Part shown: positions 10,113 through 18,199 of the stretch, piece after piece
Layout: each line of letters starts with the position of its first letter
How positions within the stretch are numbered: position 1 is the first letter of the stretch
Virus record (IMG/VR): IMGVR_UViG_3300042988_002859
Span: 1-53,799 of that record
Length of the DNA stretch: 53,799 nucleotides
Strand: one strand, 5' to 3'
Source of the DNA: a virus
The notes under the pieces: model-generated
The model's database searches: none
The model's input: the letters and a program-made list of their open reading frames with translations, nothing else
What the model was told of the DNA's origin: nothing
Program-made: the position numbers and the translations under genes

Positions 10113-11357
10113 TTAATTGATATTGAGGTCAAGCGGATCGGCGGCAGGCTTGGCCGCCCCTGGCACATAGGGCTCGATGGCCTTGGAGTACTGGATGCCA
10201 AGCACCGCCTGACGTTCCAACAGTTGTTTCGTGCCTGGGTTGTTCGGGTCAAAACTGCCTTCGGCCATGGCTTTGTTCAGCGCTGAATTGACACCCTCAA
10301 TCTGCTTGGCCAAGCTCTCGGCCTGCATCTTCACAGCGGGTGGAATCTTGGCGCTTTCCATGGTCACTCGGTGCACGGCGGCAGCGCGCGCCTCTTGGGC
10401 TCCTTGGATCTGCAGCATCCGCTGGCGGTAAGCCATGTTCGATTCGCTCTCCTGTTTGCGCAGGTCAAAGTCCTTTTGCCAGCGCTCATCCGCCTTGGTC
10501 TCTTTGGCTGCAGTCTTGTCCGATTGGCTCTGCTCGTACAACCATCCGATCTTGGTTTCGGCGGGCGCACGCACCGCGTGCTGCAGGAATCGGGCTTTCC
10601 CCTCTGGCGTGTTGTCAAAGGTGGCCAGATCGCTGGTTTTGCCGTCTTGGCTGACGCCCACAAACGTCACCGTTTTGCCGTCTACCGACAGCTTGGGTGT
10701 TACGGTCATACCGGCAAGCCCGTCGATTTGAGTATCGGTCATCACCTTGGCTGCGTTTTGAGTCCAGTCGCCAGAACCGCTGAACGTTTCGGTCAGTTTG
10801 CGGTTGAACTGCTCGTCAGCGAATTTCAACTCTTCACGTTGCAGGCCCAGGCGCTTGGCCGTCTGGTCAAGCAAGGTGTTCTCCATCGTCGCGGCACGCT
10901 CGATCTGGCCGTTGCGCATCAGGGCATCAATGATGCGCTGATTGCGGGCGGTCGGGTTGTTGACTTTGGCCGCGTCCACTGGCGCGGTCGTGATCTGGTG
11001 CCCTCTGGCCATGGTGCCCGTCACCGCTGTGCCGGCCTGTTGGGTCACGGTGTCGCCGCGAAGCTCGGCCTCTGCGGCCATCATGTCGCGCAAGCTGGCA
11101 GCTTGGGCGGGGTTTTGGCTGAACACATTTTGCCCGCCCGACTCGGTGATGGTGCCTTGCTGCACTTCACGGGTGGCGGCAGCGTCCTTCAAGTCGGTCT
11201 TGAGCTGGTCAGCCTCTTTCCACTCGCCGCGCTGGCGGTCACGCTGCTCATTGCGCCAGGCGTCCTCTTGCTCTTGGCGCTTGCGCTCGGCTTCTTTGTC
11301 CTTGGCGCCCAAATAACCCTTGCCGAACCCGGCGAGAAATGCGGCCATGTTGCTCAT
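10113..11357 (-). CDS. Putative internal virion/ejection protein, 414 aa
   Basis: The ATG overlaps the stop of the preceding S74-domain gene (ATGA), and the gene ends 12 nt before the giant polyvalent gene. The N-terminus (MAAFLAGFGKGYLGA) is short, glycine-rich and hydrophobic. It is followed by a long charged Glu/Arg/Lys/Gln segment likely to be coiled coil, a central more globular part and a second helical charged region. This composition, and its place between two other ejection-type genes, fit a podovirus internal core protein delivered with DNA. No enzymatic motif is visible. Function is inferred from context. Confidence 0.6.
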   Translation of the reverse strand: MSNMAAFLAGFGKGYLGAKDKEAERKRQEQEDAWRNEQRDRQRGEWKEADQLKTDLKDAAATREVQQGTITESGGQNVFSQNPAQAASLRDMMAAEAELRGDTVTQQAGTAVTGTMARGHQITTAPVDAAKVNNPTARNQRIIDALMRNGQIERAATMENTLLDQTAKRLGLQREELKFADEQFNRKLTETFSGSGDWTQNAAKVMTDTQIDGLAGMTVTPKLSVDGKTVTFVGVSQDGKTSDLATFDNTPEGKARFLQHAVRAPAETKIGWLYEQSQSDKTAAKETKADERWQKDFDLRKQESESNMAYRQRMLQIQGAQEARAAAVHRVTMESAKIPPAVKMQAESLAKQIEGVNSALNKAMAEGSFDPNNPGTKQLLERQAVLGIQYSKAIEPYVPGAAKPAADPLDLNIN

Positions 11358-12436
11358 TGCTTGGCTCCTTCTACTTTGTCGGCCAGCTTGTCCACCTTGC
11401 GCGCCAGTGCAGCGGTGGCGGCCATGTTCATGCCGTTCATCGAAATCAAGTCGATCTGCTTGCCACCGGGCGCCACGTTCTCGCCCATGGTCTTTTTGAC
11501 GTGCTGGGCCATCGGGCCGATGTGGGCGCCACCATCACCTTTGCCGTCCTTGTAGGTCCACTCGGATACCGGCGTGTCTTTCACCGCCTGCAGAGCCTTC
11601 TCGTCGCTCATGGGCTTGATGTTCTTTTTGGCGTTCTTGTCCGACAGCATTTTCGGCAACACAGCGCCGGCCACAGACCCAAGCGAACCCCAAACTGCAG
11701 AGTTGTCTTGCTTGCTGGCGTTTGCCGCCCCAATGTTCAATTGACCCGCGCTGTTGTTGGCGATTACAGCCCCGCTGAACCCTTGCTGCATCAGGCCGGC
11801 TGATGCGTTGCTTTGCTGCAAAGGCACCCCGGCATTGCCCACAGCGCTGTTACCGGCGTTGAGCGCCACGCCCGCGCTGGTGGCTTGGTTGCTGGCCAAG
11901 TTGCGGCCCAGGCTGGCGGCGTCCATGCGCCGCGCCCACCCTTGGGTCTCGATGGCATCGCGTGCCTTGTTGGCAGCCCCGGCTTTGGCGGCGGCCTCCT
12001 GCAACCCCAAGGTGCTCTGCATGTTCATCATCTTCCCGCTGTTGGGGTTGATGCCCATGCGCTGCATGCCGCGAACCTGAGACTGGCGCGCGGCTTCTGC
12101 CTGCATGCCAACGTCGGCCACGGCTCTGGCGGCTTGGGCATCGCGGCGCTCGGCGGTGTCGTAGTTCTGAGCATCGGCCACCATTTGCTTTTCCATCGGG
12201 CGAAAGGTGGTTGTCTGGTAGTTGTAGTAGTCCTTGCTGATACTGTCGTTCTGCCGCATGGATGCAAGCTGCTGGGCGGACACCTCTTGCGCAGTTTTCT
12301 CGGCACGCTCCAGCATCGGGCGCTGCTCAGCGTACACCTGTTTGGTGAAGTCGAGTTGCTCGCGGGCGAGTTGGGCGTTTTGCAATGCCGCTGCATTGGC
12401 GCCACTGGTGTCGGGGGCCTTGTTCTTCATCACCAT
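11354..12436 (-). CDS. Virion protein with C-terminal S74-type chaperone domain, 360 aa
   Basis: An AAGGAG lies about 7 nt before the ATG. The first ~250 residues are Ala/Gln/Asn/Ser-rich and helical with no enzyme signature. From about residue 264 (SDKNAKKNIKPMSDEKALQ) onward it matches the peptidase S74/intramolecular chaperone pattern: an early Ser-Asp and Lys, then a W-x-YK segment, an IGPMAQ-like segment, and a final ISMNGMNMAATAALARKVDKL helix. Such domains trimerise and then autocleave from tail spikes and some head-fibre proteins. Here it sits on a small protein in the ejection cluster, so it may assist assembly of that complex. The domain call is fairly confident; autoproteolysis is inferred. 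Confidence 0.7.
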   Translation of the reverse strand: MVMKNKAPDTSGANAAALQNAQLAREQLDFTKQVYAEQRPMLERAEKTAQEVSAQQLASMRQNDSISKDYYNYQTTTFRPMEKQMVADAQNYDTAERRDAQAARAVADVGMQAEAARQSQVRGMQRMGINPNSGKMMNMQSTLGLQEAAAKAGAANKARDAIETQGWARRMDAASLGRNLASNQATSAGVALNAGNSAVGNAGVPLQQSNASAGLMQQGFSGAVIANNSAGQLNIGAANASKQDNSAVWGSLGSVAGAVLPKMLSDKNAKKNIKPMSDEKALQAVKDTPVSEWTYKDGKGDGGAHIGPMAQHVKKTMGENVAPGGKQIDLISMNGMNMAATAALARKVDKLADKVEGAKQ

Positions 12437-12438
12437 GG

Positions 12439-12936
12439 TTAGCTCCTTTGCCGAAAGTCGGCTATGTAGTCCTCTAGGCTGTCTTGCTGCACCAGCATGC
12501 GAATCTCGGCGGCCAGTTCTGCAGCTTGGGCGTGGCCATGGATCAGCGAGGCGGCCAGCACCGCCACATCACCCACAGCGCAGCGCGTCACATGCGCCAC
12601 CTGTAAGGCGTGGTCGGTGCCGATCTGCTCCAGTTGGTTGGCGCCGTGCCAGTTCAAAATGCTGGTTTCCAGAACCGGCCAAATGGCGGCGGCGTGGCGC
12701 TGCACGAACGGGTTGGACAAAAGCCCCACTGTGCAGGCATGAAATGCGTCATTGATCTGGCCAGCCGTCACGGGCTGATCACCGTCGATCAAGTCATCCC
12801 AGACGTGGGCCACAAAGGCGATCGCGCGCACCATGGCCACGGCAGAGTGGTCGCCCAGCAACTCATGCAATCTGGCAAAGGCGTCAAACGATTGCTTATC
12901 CGTCTGACTGAGCGAAAAGCTAGGTGAATGCGTCAC
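12439..12936 (-). CDS. Hypothetical phage protein, 165 aa
   Basis: I use the GTG at 12934-12936 because it has GAGG about 9 nt upstream; the open frame extends only to a poor TTG further up. The protein is mostly alpha-helical, with many His, Ala and Leu residues, and no signal peptide, transmembrane segment or catalytic signature that I recognise. It ends 2 nt before the S74-domain gene and lies between the tail tip module and the ejection proteins, so a tail-assembly or virion role is possible. It follows one copy of the repeated 17-bp element. Confidence 0.55.
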   Translation of the reverse strand: MTHSPSFSLSQTDKQSFDAFARLHELLGDHSAVAMVRAIAFVAHVWDDLIDGDQPVTAGQINDAFHACTVGLLSNPFVQRHAAAIWPVLETSILNWHGANQLEQIGTDHALQVAHVTRCAVGDVAVLAASLIHGHAQAAELAAEIRMLVQQDSLEDYIADFRQRS

Positions 12937-13018
12937 AAGAAACAGCCTCAGCCCACCATGGGCCAATCCGTTTCACTGTCACATGGATGGCTTCGGAGTC
13001 AATGGCGATCGGGGTCAC
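12920..13018 (-). CDS. Candidate 32-aa ORF carrying an IAIDSE peptide
   Basis: A GTG overlaps the TGA of the DUF4376 gene (GTGA), and the frame runs 32 codons to a TAG inside the start of the next gene. The peptide begins VTPIAIDSEAIHVTVKRIG. The IDS(E/D)...VTV pattern recurs in the 68-aa protein encoded at 27571-27777. The N-terminal codons coincide with the repeated 17-bp element (12993-13009). Two sibling copies of that element have no usable start codon, so this may be DNA-level conservation and not a gene. Confidence 0.3.
   Translation of the reverse strand: MTPIAIDSEAIHVTVKRIGPWWAEAVSCDAFT
12993..13009. repeat. 17-bp dispersed repeat, copy 1
   Basis: TCGGAGTCAATGGCGAT is identical to copies at 19041-19057 and 33841-33857; with copy 2 the identity extends to 19 bp (12991-13009). 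On the transcribed minus strand it reads ATCGCCATTGACTCCGA, which contains TTGACT. Each copy lies within a few bases downstream of a stop codon and upstream of the next minus-strand gene. It may be a promoter or protein-binding element, or a remnant of a small duplicated gene. Confidence 0.75.
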
Positions 13019-13599
13019 CAGATTTCAAAAAAATCCACTTCGGCCACTGTTGTGCAAGCATCAAGCGCCTTTTTGCGTTCCTCAGAGTGGGTGAAATTTG
13101 CCATCCCTCTCGCAATGGCTGCGTCGTAGAAGCTCCACCACGCCTGCACATCGTTGATGGGGGTATATGTGTTGTCCTCTGCCTTCCATTGGCCGAGAAA
13201 CCCTGGTGGTAGCTCGGCACGCGCAGTCACCCAGCCATGCACCGCCGTGATTTGTTTCCATGCTGCTTCGTTGGCCTGAAACCATTTTCCCCGCCACTCA
13301 AACCGCCGATCTTCGTTCACACGACGATCTGTAATGGCTCTGCGCTTTGCCTCCTTGACCATAGTCAAGGTACGACGATCAACCCACTGCTTGACGGCAT
13401 AGTCAAAGGTGTGATGACTGGATGGTGCTTCTGGAATCGGGATGGCTTTGAAGTCCTTCACATAGTAAGCGCCATCGCAGTAGTCTCCATCTATCCAATC
13501 TTCTATTTCTTTATTTATCTGAATATCTGCAGCACCTACAGGGACGATGCACCTTCTTACAATCTCACCAGTCGCTTTTTTGAAAACTGTTATTTTCAT
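13015..13599 (-). CDS. DUF4376 tail-associated protein, 194 aa
   Basis: The ATG overlaps the stop of the tail tip gene by ATGA. Residues about 95-190 show the DUF4376 pattern: FEWRGKWFQANEAAWKQI, a middle helix, a W-KAEDNTYTPI-like motif and a final helical repeat. Proteins of this family accompany tail fibre genes in many phages and are thought to be fibre-assembly or fibre-tip proteins; the precise role is not settled. The first ~35 codons are AT-rich like the end of the preceding tail tip gene, pointing to joint exchange of both pieces. Confidence 0.75.
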   Translation of the reverse strand: MKITVFKKATGEIVRRCIVPVGAADIQINKEIEDWIDGDYCDGAYYVKDFKAIPIPEAPSSHHTFDYAVKQWVDRRTLTMVKEAKRRAITDRRVNEDRRFEWRGKWFQANEAAWKQITAVHGWVTARAELPPGFLGQWKAEDNTYTPINDVQAWWSFYDAAIARGMANFTHSEERKKALDACTTVAEVDFFEIW

Positions 13600-14840
13600 C
13601 TTTTTGTTTCCATGATAAAAATAGAACGATGAAATACCATTGGCCGTTTACCAATATAATACTCTTGAGAAGTTGCGTCATAGTGTCTCACCTGTATAGA
13701 ATAGGTGTATGTGCCGGCCTCAGGATGCTCTCCATAAGTCACGTGCTCAGAGATACTATCCCCCATGACGGGATACCCATCTTTTAAAAGCCGTATTTCC
13801 GATTTTCCACTTAGCCACCCATCAGTATAGTTATATATATAAGACGCACTGGTCCTTAAAAACATAGAAATAAACAATTTTTCACCGGTTGTTTTGATCG
13901 TTGCACTTTGAACGGTGATCCATGTGTTTGTGCATGGGACTTCTATTGGAGAATTTGAAAAAGAAGACACCGCAAACGTAACCGCTTGTCCGGCGATATT
14001 TAATGTATTGACTTCAGCGTTTCCGATTTTGGCGGAGGTGATGGCGGCATCTGCAATCTTTGCGCCGTCAACAGCCAAGTCTGCAATCTTGGAACTGTCA
14101 ACCGCAAGATTTGCAATTTTGGCGCTGTCGACCGCGAGATCAGCAATTTTGGCATTGGTGATTTGCGCATTCAAAATGAACGACTGCACGCTGTACGTGC
14201 CAGCCGCATAGGTCACACCGTCAATCGTGGTCGGCTGCGCCAGGATTTTGAAAGGGTTGCCGGGTCCGGTCATGGCATTGACCATGGCGCTCACATTTTG
14301 TCCTGTAGCTACCGCCAACCCATTGGTTCCGCCTGCCGGTGTCGGGCTCAACACGCCATCAGCGGTTTCCCATTTGATCCACAGTCGCCATGTTGTGCCG
14401 GGGTCGCTGGTCAAACCCCACATCGTGCCGATGAATTGACCCACTTCAACGGCATCAGAAAACGTCGGCAAATCGCCGCTGGTGTATTTTGCGCCATAGA
14501 CGCGGGTGCGTAGGTGTCCACCACCTTGGGTGTATGCCGGTGTCGCGTGCTCTATCAGCACATGGCTGATGGCGCCTGTTGCCGCAAACCCGTCGGGCTG
14601 AGGGGGTGGCGTCAAATCAGGCTCGCGCGCCGTCGATCCACTGTTGGTACTGGGCGTTGGCTCAATCTGTTGCGTCCCGGGGCGCAGTTGGGCGAGCCCC
14701 GCCGCAATCAGCTCGCGCTTGGTGACCACCTGATCAAGCGAGTCACCGATTTTTCCCATCAAGCGCATCAACTCTTCGCGCACACGGGAAGAGAAATTAC
14801 TTGCTCCGGGTTGAGGTAGGTCTTTGGGGTCGGCCATCAC
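13596..14840 (-). CDS. Tail tip / receptor-binding protein with AKI repeats, 414 aa
   Basis: It starts GTG-ATG, the GTG overlapping the preceding stop (GTGA); the ATG three bases on (14837) is equally possible. Residues about 1-50 form a likely coiled coil and 60-80 a Pro/Ser/Thr linker. Residues about 95-215 form a globular part like that next to DUF1983-type tail tip domains. About 223-285 is a run of short repeats of the form NAKIADLAVDS, as in phage central tail tip proteins and trimeric fibres. The last ~125 residues form a separate C-terminal domain whose DNA is strikingly AT-rich. I infer a receptor-binding or tail tip role with an exchanged tip. Confidence 0.65.
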   Translation of the reverse strand: MMADPKDLPQPGASNFSSRVREELMRLMGKIGDSLDQVVTKRELIAAGLAQLRPGTQQIEPTPSTNSGSTAREPDLTPPPQPDGFAATGAISHVLIEHATPAYTQGGGHLRTRVYGAKYTSGDLPTFSDAVEVGQFIGTMWGLTSDPGTTWRLWIKWETADGVLSPTPAGGTNGLAVATGQNVSAMVNAMTGPGNPFKILAQPTTIDGVTYAAGTYSVQSFILNAQITNAKIADLAVDSAKIANLAVDSSKIADLAVDGAKIADAAITSAKIGNAEVNTLNIAGQAVTFAVSSFSNSPIEVPCTNTWITVQSATIKTTGEKLFISMFLRTSASYIYNYTDGWLSGKSEIRLLKDGYPVMGDSISEHVTYGEHPEAGTYTYSIQVRHYDATSQEYYIGKRPMVFHRSIFIMETKR

Positions 14841-16504
14841 ACAGCCCTCAGCTCGTCAAGCGTTGAAGCCATTGCCAGGCCCTGCACCGCCCCCGTGGTC
14901 TGCGTCTCCATCACCCAATCCGATGCGCTAAAACCGCCCGGCAGTGGCACCGGGGAGCGGCTTGGCACACTGGTTTGGTATCGCAACACGCCAGTGGCAG
15001 GACTGGTCAAGGTTGATCCGTATTCGGCCAGCAACGCAGACACCTCGGCGACGCCAAGGCCATGCGCCTCCACTGCCACCGTCACCGGGTAGCTGTCGGC
15101 AATCACCTCCAGTGCGCCAAAATTCGCCGGCACCGGGGTGCGATAGGTCTTGCTGCGCACACGGGCTGTCATGGCCGTGTTGCCGGCGTCCCACCGCTTG
15201 ATGCCGATGCCGTCCAGCACGTATAGTTGATCCTGCAGCTCGTCAAAGTGCAGGGCGTTGTAGCCGGCGTCCAAGAAAAACACACCGGTCGGGTTCAGTG
15301 GGTCGATCAAAAAACCCTTGCGCCCTCCGCCGTCGTCGTAGCTGCCAAAGTACAGCCCCTCGTACATCTTGCCGATGATGGTTTCGGGCTTGATGGCTTG
15401 CCAGTCATCGCGGGTCATGATGCCAGACGTCAGCAGTCGCGCACCCCCCGCGCCGTACCAGCAAAGCCCATCCTCACTGGCCCATGCCACCCCCGCCCCC
15501 ATGCTCACCGCCGACTGTGGGGCAGCGCACGCTTGGCTGAATTCCAATGGTTGTTGGTCCAGGCTGTCAGGGCCGGAGCCCGACACCAGCAGCGGGCGGC
15601 TTGTTGTCAACACCAGCATAGATTGGCCAAACACGCCAAGCGCAACCGACTTTCCGTCGGGTGGCACCACGTCATAGGCAATCGGCCACGCATAGGGGGT
15701 GTACGCCTCGCACACCCTCACACTGTTGCCGCTGATGCCGGCCAACATGCCGTTCCACATGGCCGTTAGGTAGGTCAGGTCATCCGGAGCGGGTAGCCAA
15801 CTCATGCTGGCCATTACTTCGCCCAAAACCCGGTTGTCGTCGGTGGTATTTGCGGTGCCGTAGGCAATTTCACGCAGAAAAAAGAACTCCGTGGCCGATC
15901 CGCCAGATTGCGTGCGGTAGATACGAATGCGGTTGACCTGATAGTTGCCCGATGGCACGGTCGCAAACCCGCTCAGCGTCACGTTTGCACCCGTTGGTCG
16001 ATTGATGGTCAAGCCCGGTGCAGGCGCACTCTCCCAGCCCCAGTCATTCACAAAGGTGTAGGTGTACACATAGCTTGCTGTCTGCCCTGCGCCACTGCTT
16101 ACCGATCCGTTCAATGCGGTTGTCGGCGCTGGAATGCCCAATGGGCGGCTGGTGGTCGGATATGGTGCCGAGGCCAGCGCCATGATGTTGTCCGTTACCT
16201 TGGGTGCGCCGCTGCCCGTGAAGTAAGTTCGCTCGGTCGTGTCTTCGGCATCAAATCCCCGCACGGCATGCACCACCGCAGACCATGCCAGCCAATATTG
16301 AGCATCACTTGCCACGTCCCGACCCATGCGGTATATGGTCTTCATCCCAATTGGCGCGCTGGCCACGGTCAGTGGCTGCATCCATGGGCGCAAGTCACCC
16401 CGTCCAGGCTTGCAATTGCGGCTGAGAGTGGCCGACTGGTCACCCAAAAGTTTGGGGTGAATCGCTCGGTTCTCACCGGTAAAGCCAGCAAAGCGAATCA
16501 GCAT
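14837..16504 (-). CDS. Tail nozzle-like structural protein, 555 aa
   Basis: The ATG lies 3 nt after the i-spanin stop. It is a mostly beta-strand protein with many Gly, Ser, Thr and aromatic residues and no signal peptide. The size, the RF-GG-N-RA-like N-terminal region and the repeated strand-turn units (for example around DPLNPTGVFFLDAGYNALHF and DQLYVLDGIGIKRWDAG) resemble the beta-propeller or barrel nozzle and stabilisation proteins of short-tailed phages. Its place next to the tail tip and ejection genes fits. This call rests on style and context, not on a diagnostic motif. Confidence 0.5.
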   Translation of the reverse strand: MLIRFAGFTGENRAIHPKLLGDQSATLSRNCKPGRGDLRPWMQPLTVASAPIGMKTIYRMGRDVASDAQYWLAWSAVVHAVRGFDAEDTTERTYFTGSGAPKVTDNIMALASAPYPTTSRPLGIPAPTTALNGSVSSGAGQTASYVYTYTFVNDWGWESAPAPGLTINRPTGANVTLSGFATVPSGNYQVNRIRIYRTQSGGSATEFFFLREIAYGTANTTDDNRVLGEVMASMSWLPAPDDLTYLTAMWNGMLAGISGNSVRVCEAYTPYAWPIAYDVVPPDGKSVALGVFGQSMLVLTTSRPLLVSGSGPDSLDQQPLEFSQACAAPQSAVSMGAGVAWASEDGLCWYGAGGARLLTSGIMTRDDWQAIKPETIIGKMYEGLYFGSYDDGGGRKGFLIDPLNPTGVFFLDAGYNALHFDELQDQLYVLDGIGIKRWDAGNTAMTARVRSKTYRTPVPANFGALEVIADSYPVTVAVEAHGLGVAEVSALLAEYGSTLTSPATGVLRYQTSVPSRSPVPLPGGFSASDWVMETQTTGAVQGLAMASTLDELRAV

Positions 16505-16507
16505 GCG

Positions 16508-17038
16508 TCAGTCCTTGCTCATCGCATCCCGGGCGCGATCGTGGGCGGCTCGGCAGTAGCTGGCGTCGGCCTCTGCTGCGTCAGCGTACTCAGCAAGCTC
16601 TGTAGTTCGGCCTGCCACCCGGTCAAGCAATCCGGCAAGCAAATCGAGGGCTTCACTGGCGTTGGGCCCAGTGGCGGGAGGTACACAGTTTTGACCGGCT
16701 TTGGCGGCAAGCGCTCGGGCGGCGTTGCGCACCCGGCCATCAGCAGAACGAGCATCAGCAGCACGAGCGCTGCGTTCAGTGTCCAGTTTTTTTTGTGCTT
16801 CGTTGGCTTGAGCAAGTGCATTGGTCAGCTCCTGTTCGCGTTGTCGGGCCTGTTCGGATGCCAGCAATACGGCAGCGCTTGCCGCGGCGCGTTCATGGGC
16901 GTACTGCGCCATGGTCGATTGGTGGGCGGCGCGCTCTTGATACAGGTCGTCCAGCGTCCATAGCCACCCGGCGCCCAGGATGGCGATCAGGCCAGCGATA
17001 AGCACCAGGCGCCAGTGTTTGAGGGCGGCGGAGATCAT
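16508..17038 (-). CDS. Rz-like inner-membrane spanin (DUF2514-like), 176 aa
   Basis: The ATG overlaps the amidase stop (ATGA). An N-terminal signal anchor (LVLIAGLIAILGAGWLW, residues about 11-27) precedes a long charged helix rich in Gln, Glu, Ala and Arg, as in i-spanins. The C-terminal part resembles DUF2514 lysis proteins. Downstream of the amidase and fully containing an Rz1-like lipoprotein frame, it completes the lysis cassette. It would link the inner membrane to the o-spanin to disrupt the outer membrane in the last step of lysis. Confidence 0.8.
   Translation of the reverse strand: MISAALKHWRLVLIAGLIAILGAGWLWTLDDLYQERAAHQSTMAQYAHERAAASAAVLLASEQARQREQELTNALAQANEAQKKLDTERSARAADARSADGRVRNAARALAAKAGQNCVPPATGPNASEALDLLAGLLDRVAGRTTELAEYADAAEADASYCRAAHDRARDAMSKD
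16519..16821 (-). CDS. Rz1-like outer-membrane lipoprotein spanin nested in Rz, 100 aa
   Basis: This frame lies entirely within the Rz gene and ends 11 nt before the Rz stop. After a Lys-rich start it has a hydrophobic stretch and a lipobox, LLMAGC, with Cys at about residue 31. A proline-rich mature region follows (PPERLPPKPVKTVYLPP). A lipoprotein signal plus a Pro-rich tail nested in Rz is the hallmark of o-spanins. The first ATG may be upstream of the real start, but the lipobox fixes the frame. Confidence 0.8.
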   Translation of the reverse strand: MHLLKPTKHKKNWTLNAALVLLMLVLLMAGCATPPERLPPKPVKTVYLPPLGPTPVKPSICLPDCLTGWQAELQSLLSTLTQQRPTPATAEPPTIAPGMR

Positions 17039-17571
17039 GCAGCCCCCACACGGTTGCCACACATGGCGGCGGCGATGGCCAGCGCTACACGCTCACGCGC
17101 GCCTGCAAAGCGCGCCATGTCGCTGGCGTTGCTGATGAATACCATTTCCACGATCAGGCCCCCGGCGTTGACAAAACCCAGCCGTCCACGTGGGCTTTGA
17201 TTTTGGTCAATCCAGCCGGCCTCGCCGCGCAGGCGCTGGCCAGTCTCAGCGGCGATGGCTTTGGCCAAGCGCTGGGCAATGGTTTTTTGTTGCGGCAATG
17301 CGATCACTTCCACCCCGGTGGCACTGGGGCTGGTGAATCCGTTGCAGTGCAGCTCCACCGCCAAATCGGTTCCATTGATCAACGGCAAGGCCTGGGCCAA
17401 CGTCCAGTTTATGCCGGTTCCGCCGTCGGTACGGGCGATGTGGCGCAATTCGCGCAGGCGAGCGGCCACCAGATCACGCAAAGCCAGACACACATCGGCT
17501 TCGCGGTAGCCATTGGCTACTGCGCCGGGGTCTGTACCACCGTGTCCGGCGCTGATGAGGTAGGTGCTCAC
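17035..17571 (-). CDS. N-acetylmuramoyl-L-alanine amidase endolysin (Amidase_3), 178 aa
   Basis: I use GTG 17569-17571: it overlaps the preceding TGA (GTGA) and has AAGAGAG upstream. ISAGHGGTDPGAV near the N-terminus carries the first zinc His, YREADV the Glu, AVELHCNG the second His, and GLIVEMVFISN the catalytic Glu. These four elements in order define the Amidase_3 fold, which cleaves the amide bond between MurNAc and the stem peptide. It has no signal peptide, so export would need a holin; the two membrane proteins directly upstream are candidates. A longer start inside the upstream gene would add an unrelated basic tail and is unlikely. Confidence 0.88.
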   Translation of the reverse strand: MSTYLISAGHGGTDPGAVANGYREADVCLALRDLVAARLRELRHIARTDGGTGINWTLAQALPLINGTDLAVELHCNGFTSPSATGVEVIALPQQKTIAQRLAKAIAAETGQRLRGEAGWIDQNQSPRGRLGFVNAGGLIVEMVFISNASDMARFAGARERVALAIAAAMCGNRVGAA

Positions 17572-17846
17572 AGCTCTCTTCTTGCAATAGACGGCACGCC
17601 ATCGGCCCACGCGCTGGCGGTCACCCGAATGTAGGTGGCCACGCAAACAGCGGTGATGGCAGTACGTGCATCCACACCTACAGTCACGAGATCAGCAGCC
17701 GTCCACGCCGACACGGCAAAGATCGCGACGTAGATGAAAATCCACACTGGGCGCATGTCGTATCGGCTATGGCGTAGCCTGCAAATCGCGCCACCACAGC
17801 AATAGAGAAGCGCGGCAAAAGCAATGGTGTTCATGACTTCGTTCAC
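17568..17846 (-). CDS. Small membrane protein, holin/antiholin candidate, 92 aa
   Basis: A GTG start overlaps the previous stop (GTGA); an ATG four codons on (MNTIAFAALL) is an alternative. Three hydrophobic stretches are visible (AFAALLYCCGGAIC, WIFIYVAIFAVSAW, TAITAVCVATYI). It sits between another membrane protein and the amidase with overlapping ends. That position and size fit a holin, antiholin or lysis-cassette accessory, but no family signature is recognised. Confidence 0.65.
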   Translation of the reverse strand: MNEVMNTIAFAALLYCCGGAICRLRHSRYDMRPVWIFIYVAIFAVSAWTAADLVTVGVDARTAITAVCVATYIRVTASAWADGVPSIARREL

Positions 17847-18199
17847 TTTTTGCCTCCCCAGCGATCAACAACATCATCGACCAAGCCACCGGTGTGTCTG
17901 GCAAGAGCCTCGAAAATCTGGAAATAGGCATAACCAAAAAACGCAGCGGCAAGGGACAGCAGCGCCCTTGACTCAATGGCAAAATAGTCGGCACCGGCTT
18001 GGGCACCAATGGCGCCAATGATGCCGCCTGCTACCACTTGTAGCATGGCCCTGGCGCGGCCAATTGCATGGACGGCGCCAGCGTGGAACGCCACGGCGCC
18101 CACACAAGCTACGGCAATCGTGTAGGCATCAACACCAATGGTGTTCAAGAGCACGGCGCTGGACGCCGCGAGAAAACCGCTCATACCGGCGTCTGTCAT
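17843..18199 (-). CDS. Phage holin candidate, 118 aa membrane protein
   Basis: The ATG overlaps the stop of a 47-aa ORF (ATGA) and has GGGAG upstream. There are three or four hydrophobic segments (FLAASSAVLLNTIG, YTIAVACVGAVAF, VAGGIIGAIGAQAG, LSLAAAFFGYAYF). The charged C-terminus ends DRWGGKK, as in many holins. It precedes a second membrane protein and the amidase, so it is the better of the two holin candidates. The family is not identified with certainty. Confidence 0.65.
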   Translation of the reverse strand: MTDAGMSGFLAASSAVLLNTIGVDAYTIAVACVGAVAFHAGAVHAIGRARAMLQVVAGGIIGAIGAQAGADYFAIESRALLSLAAAFFGYAYFQIFEALARHTGGLVDDVVDRWGGKK

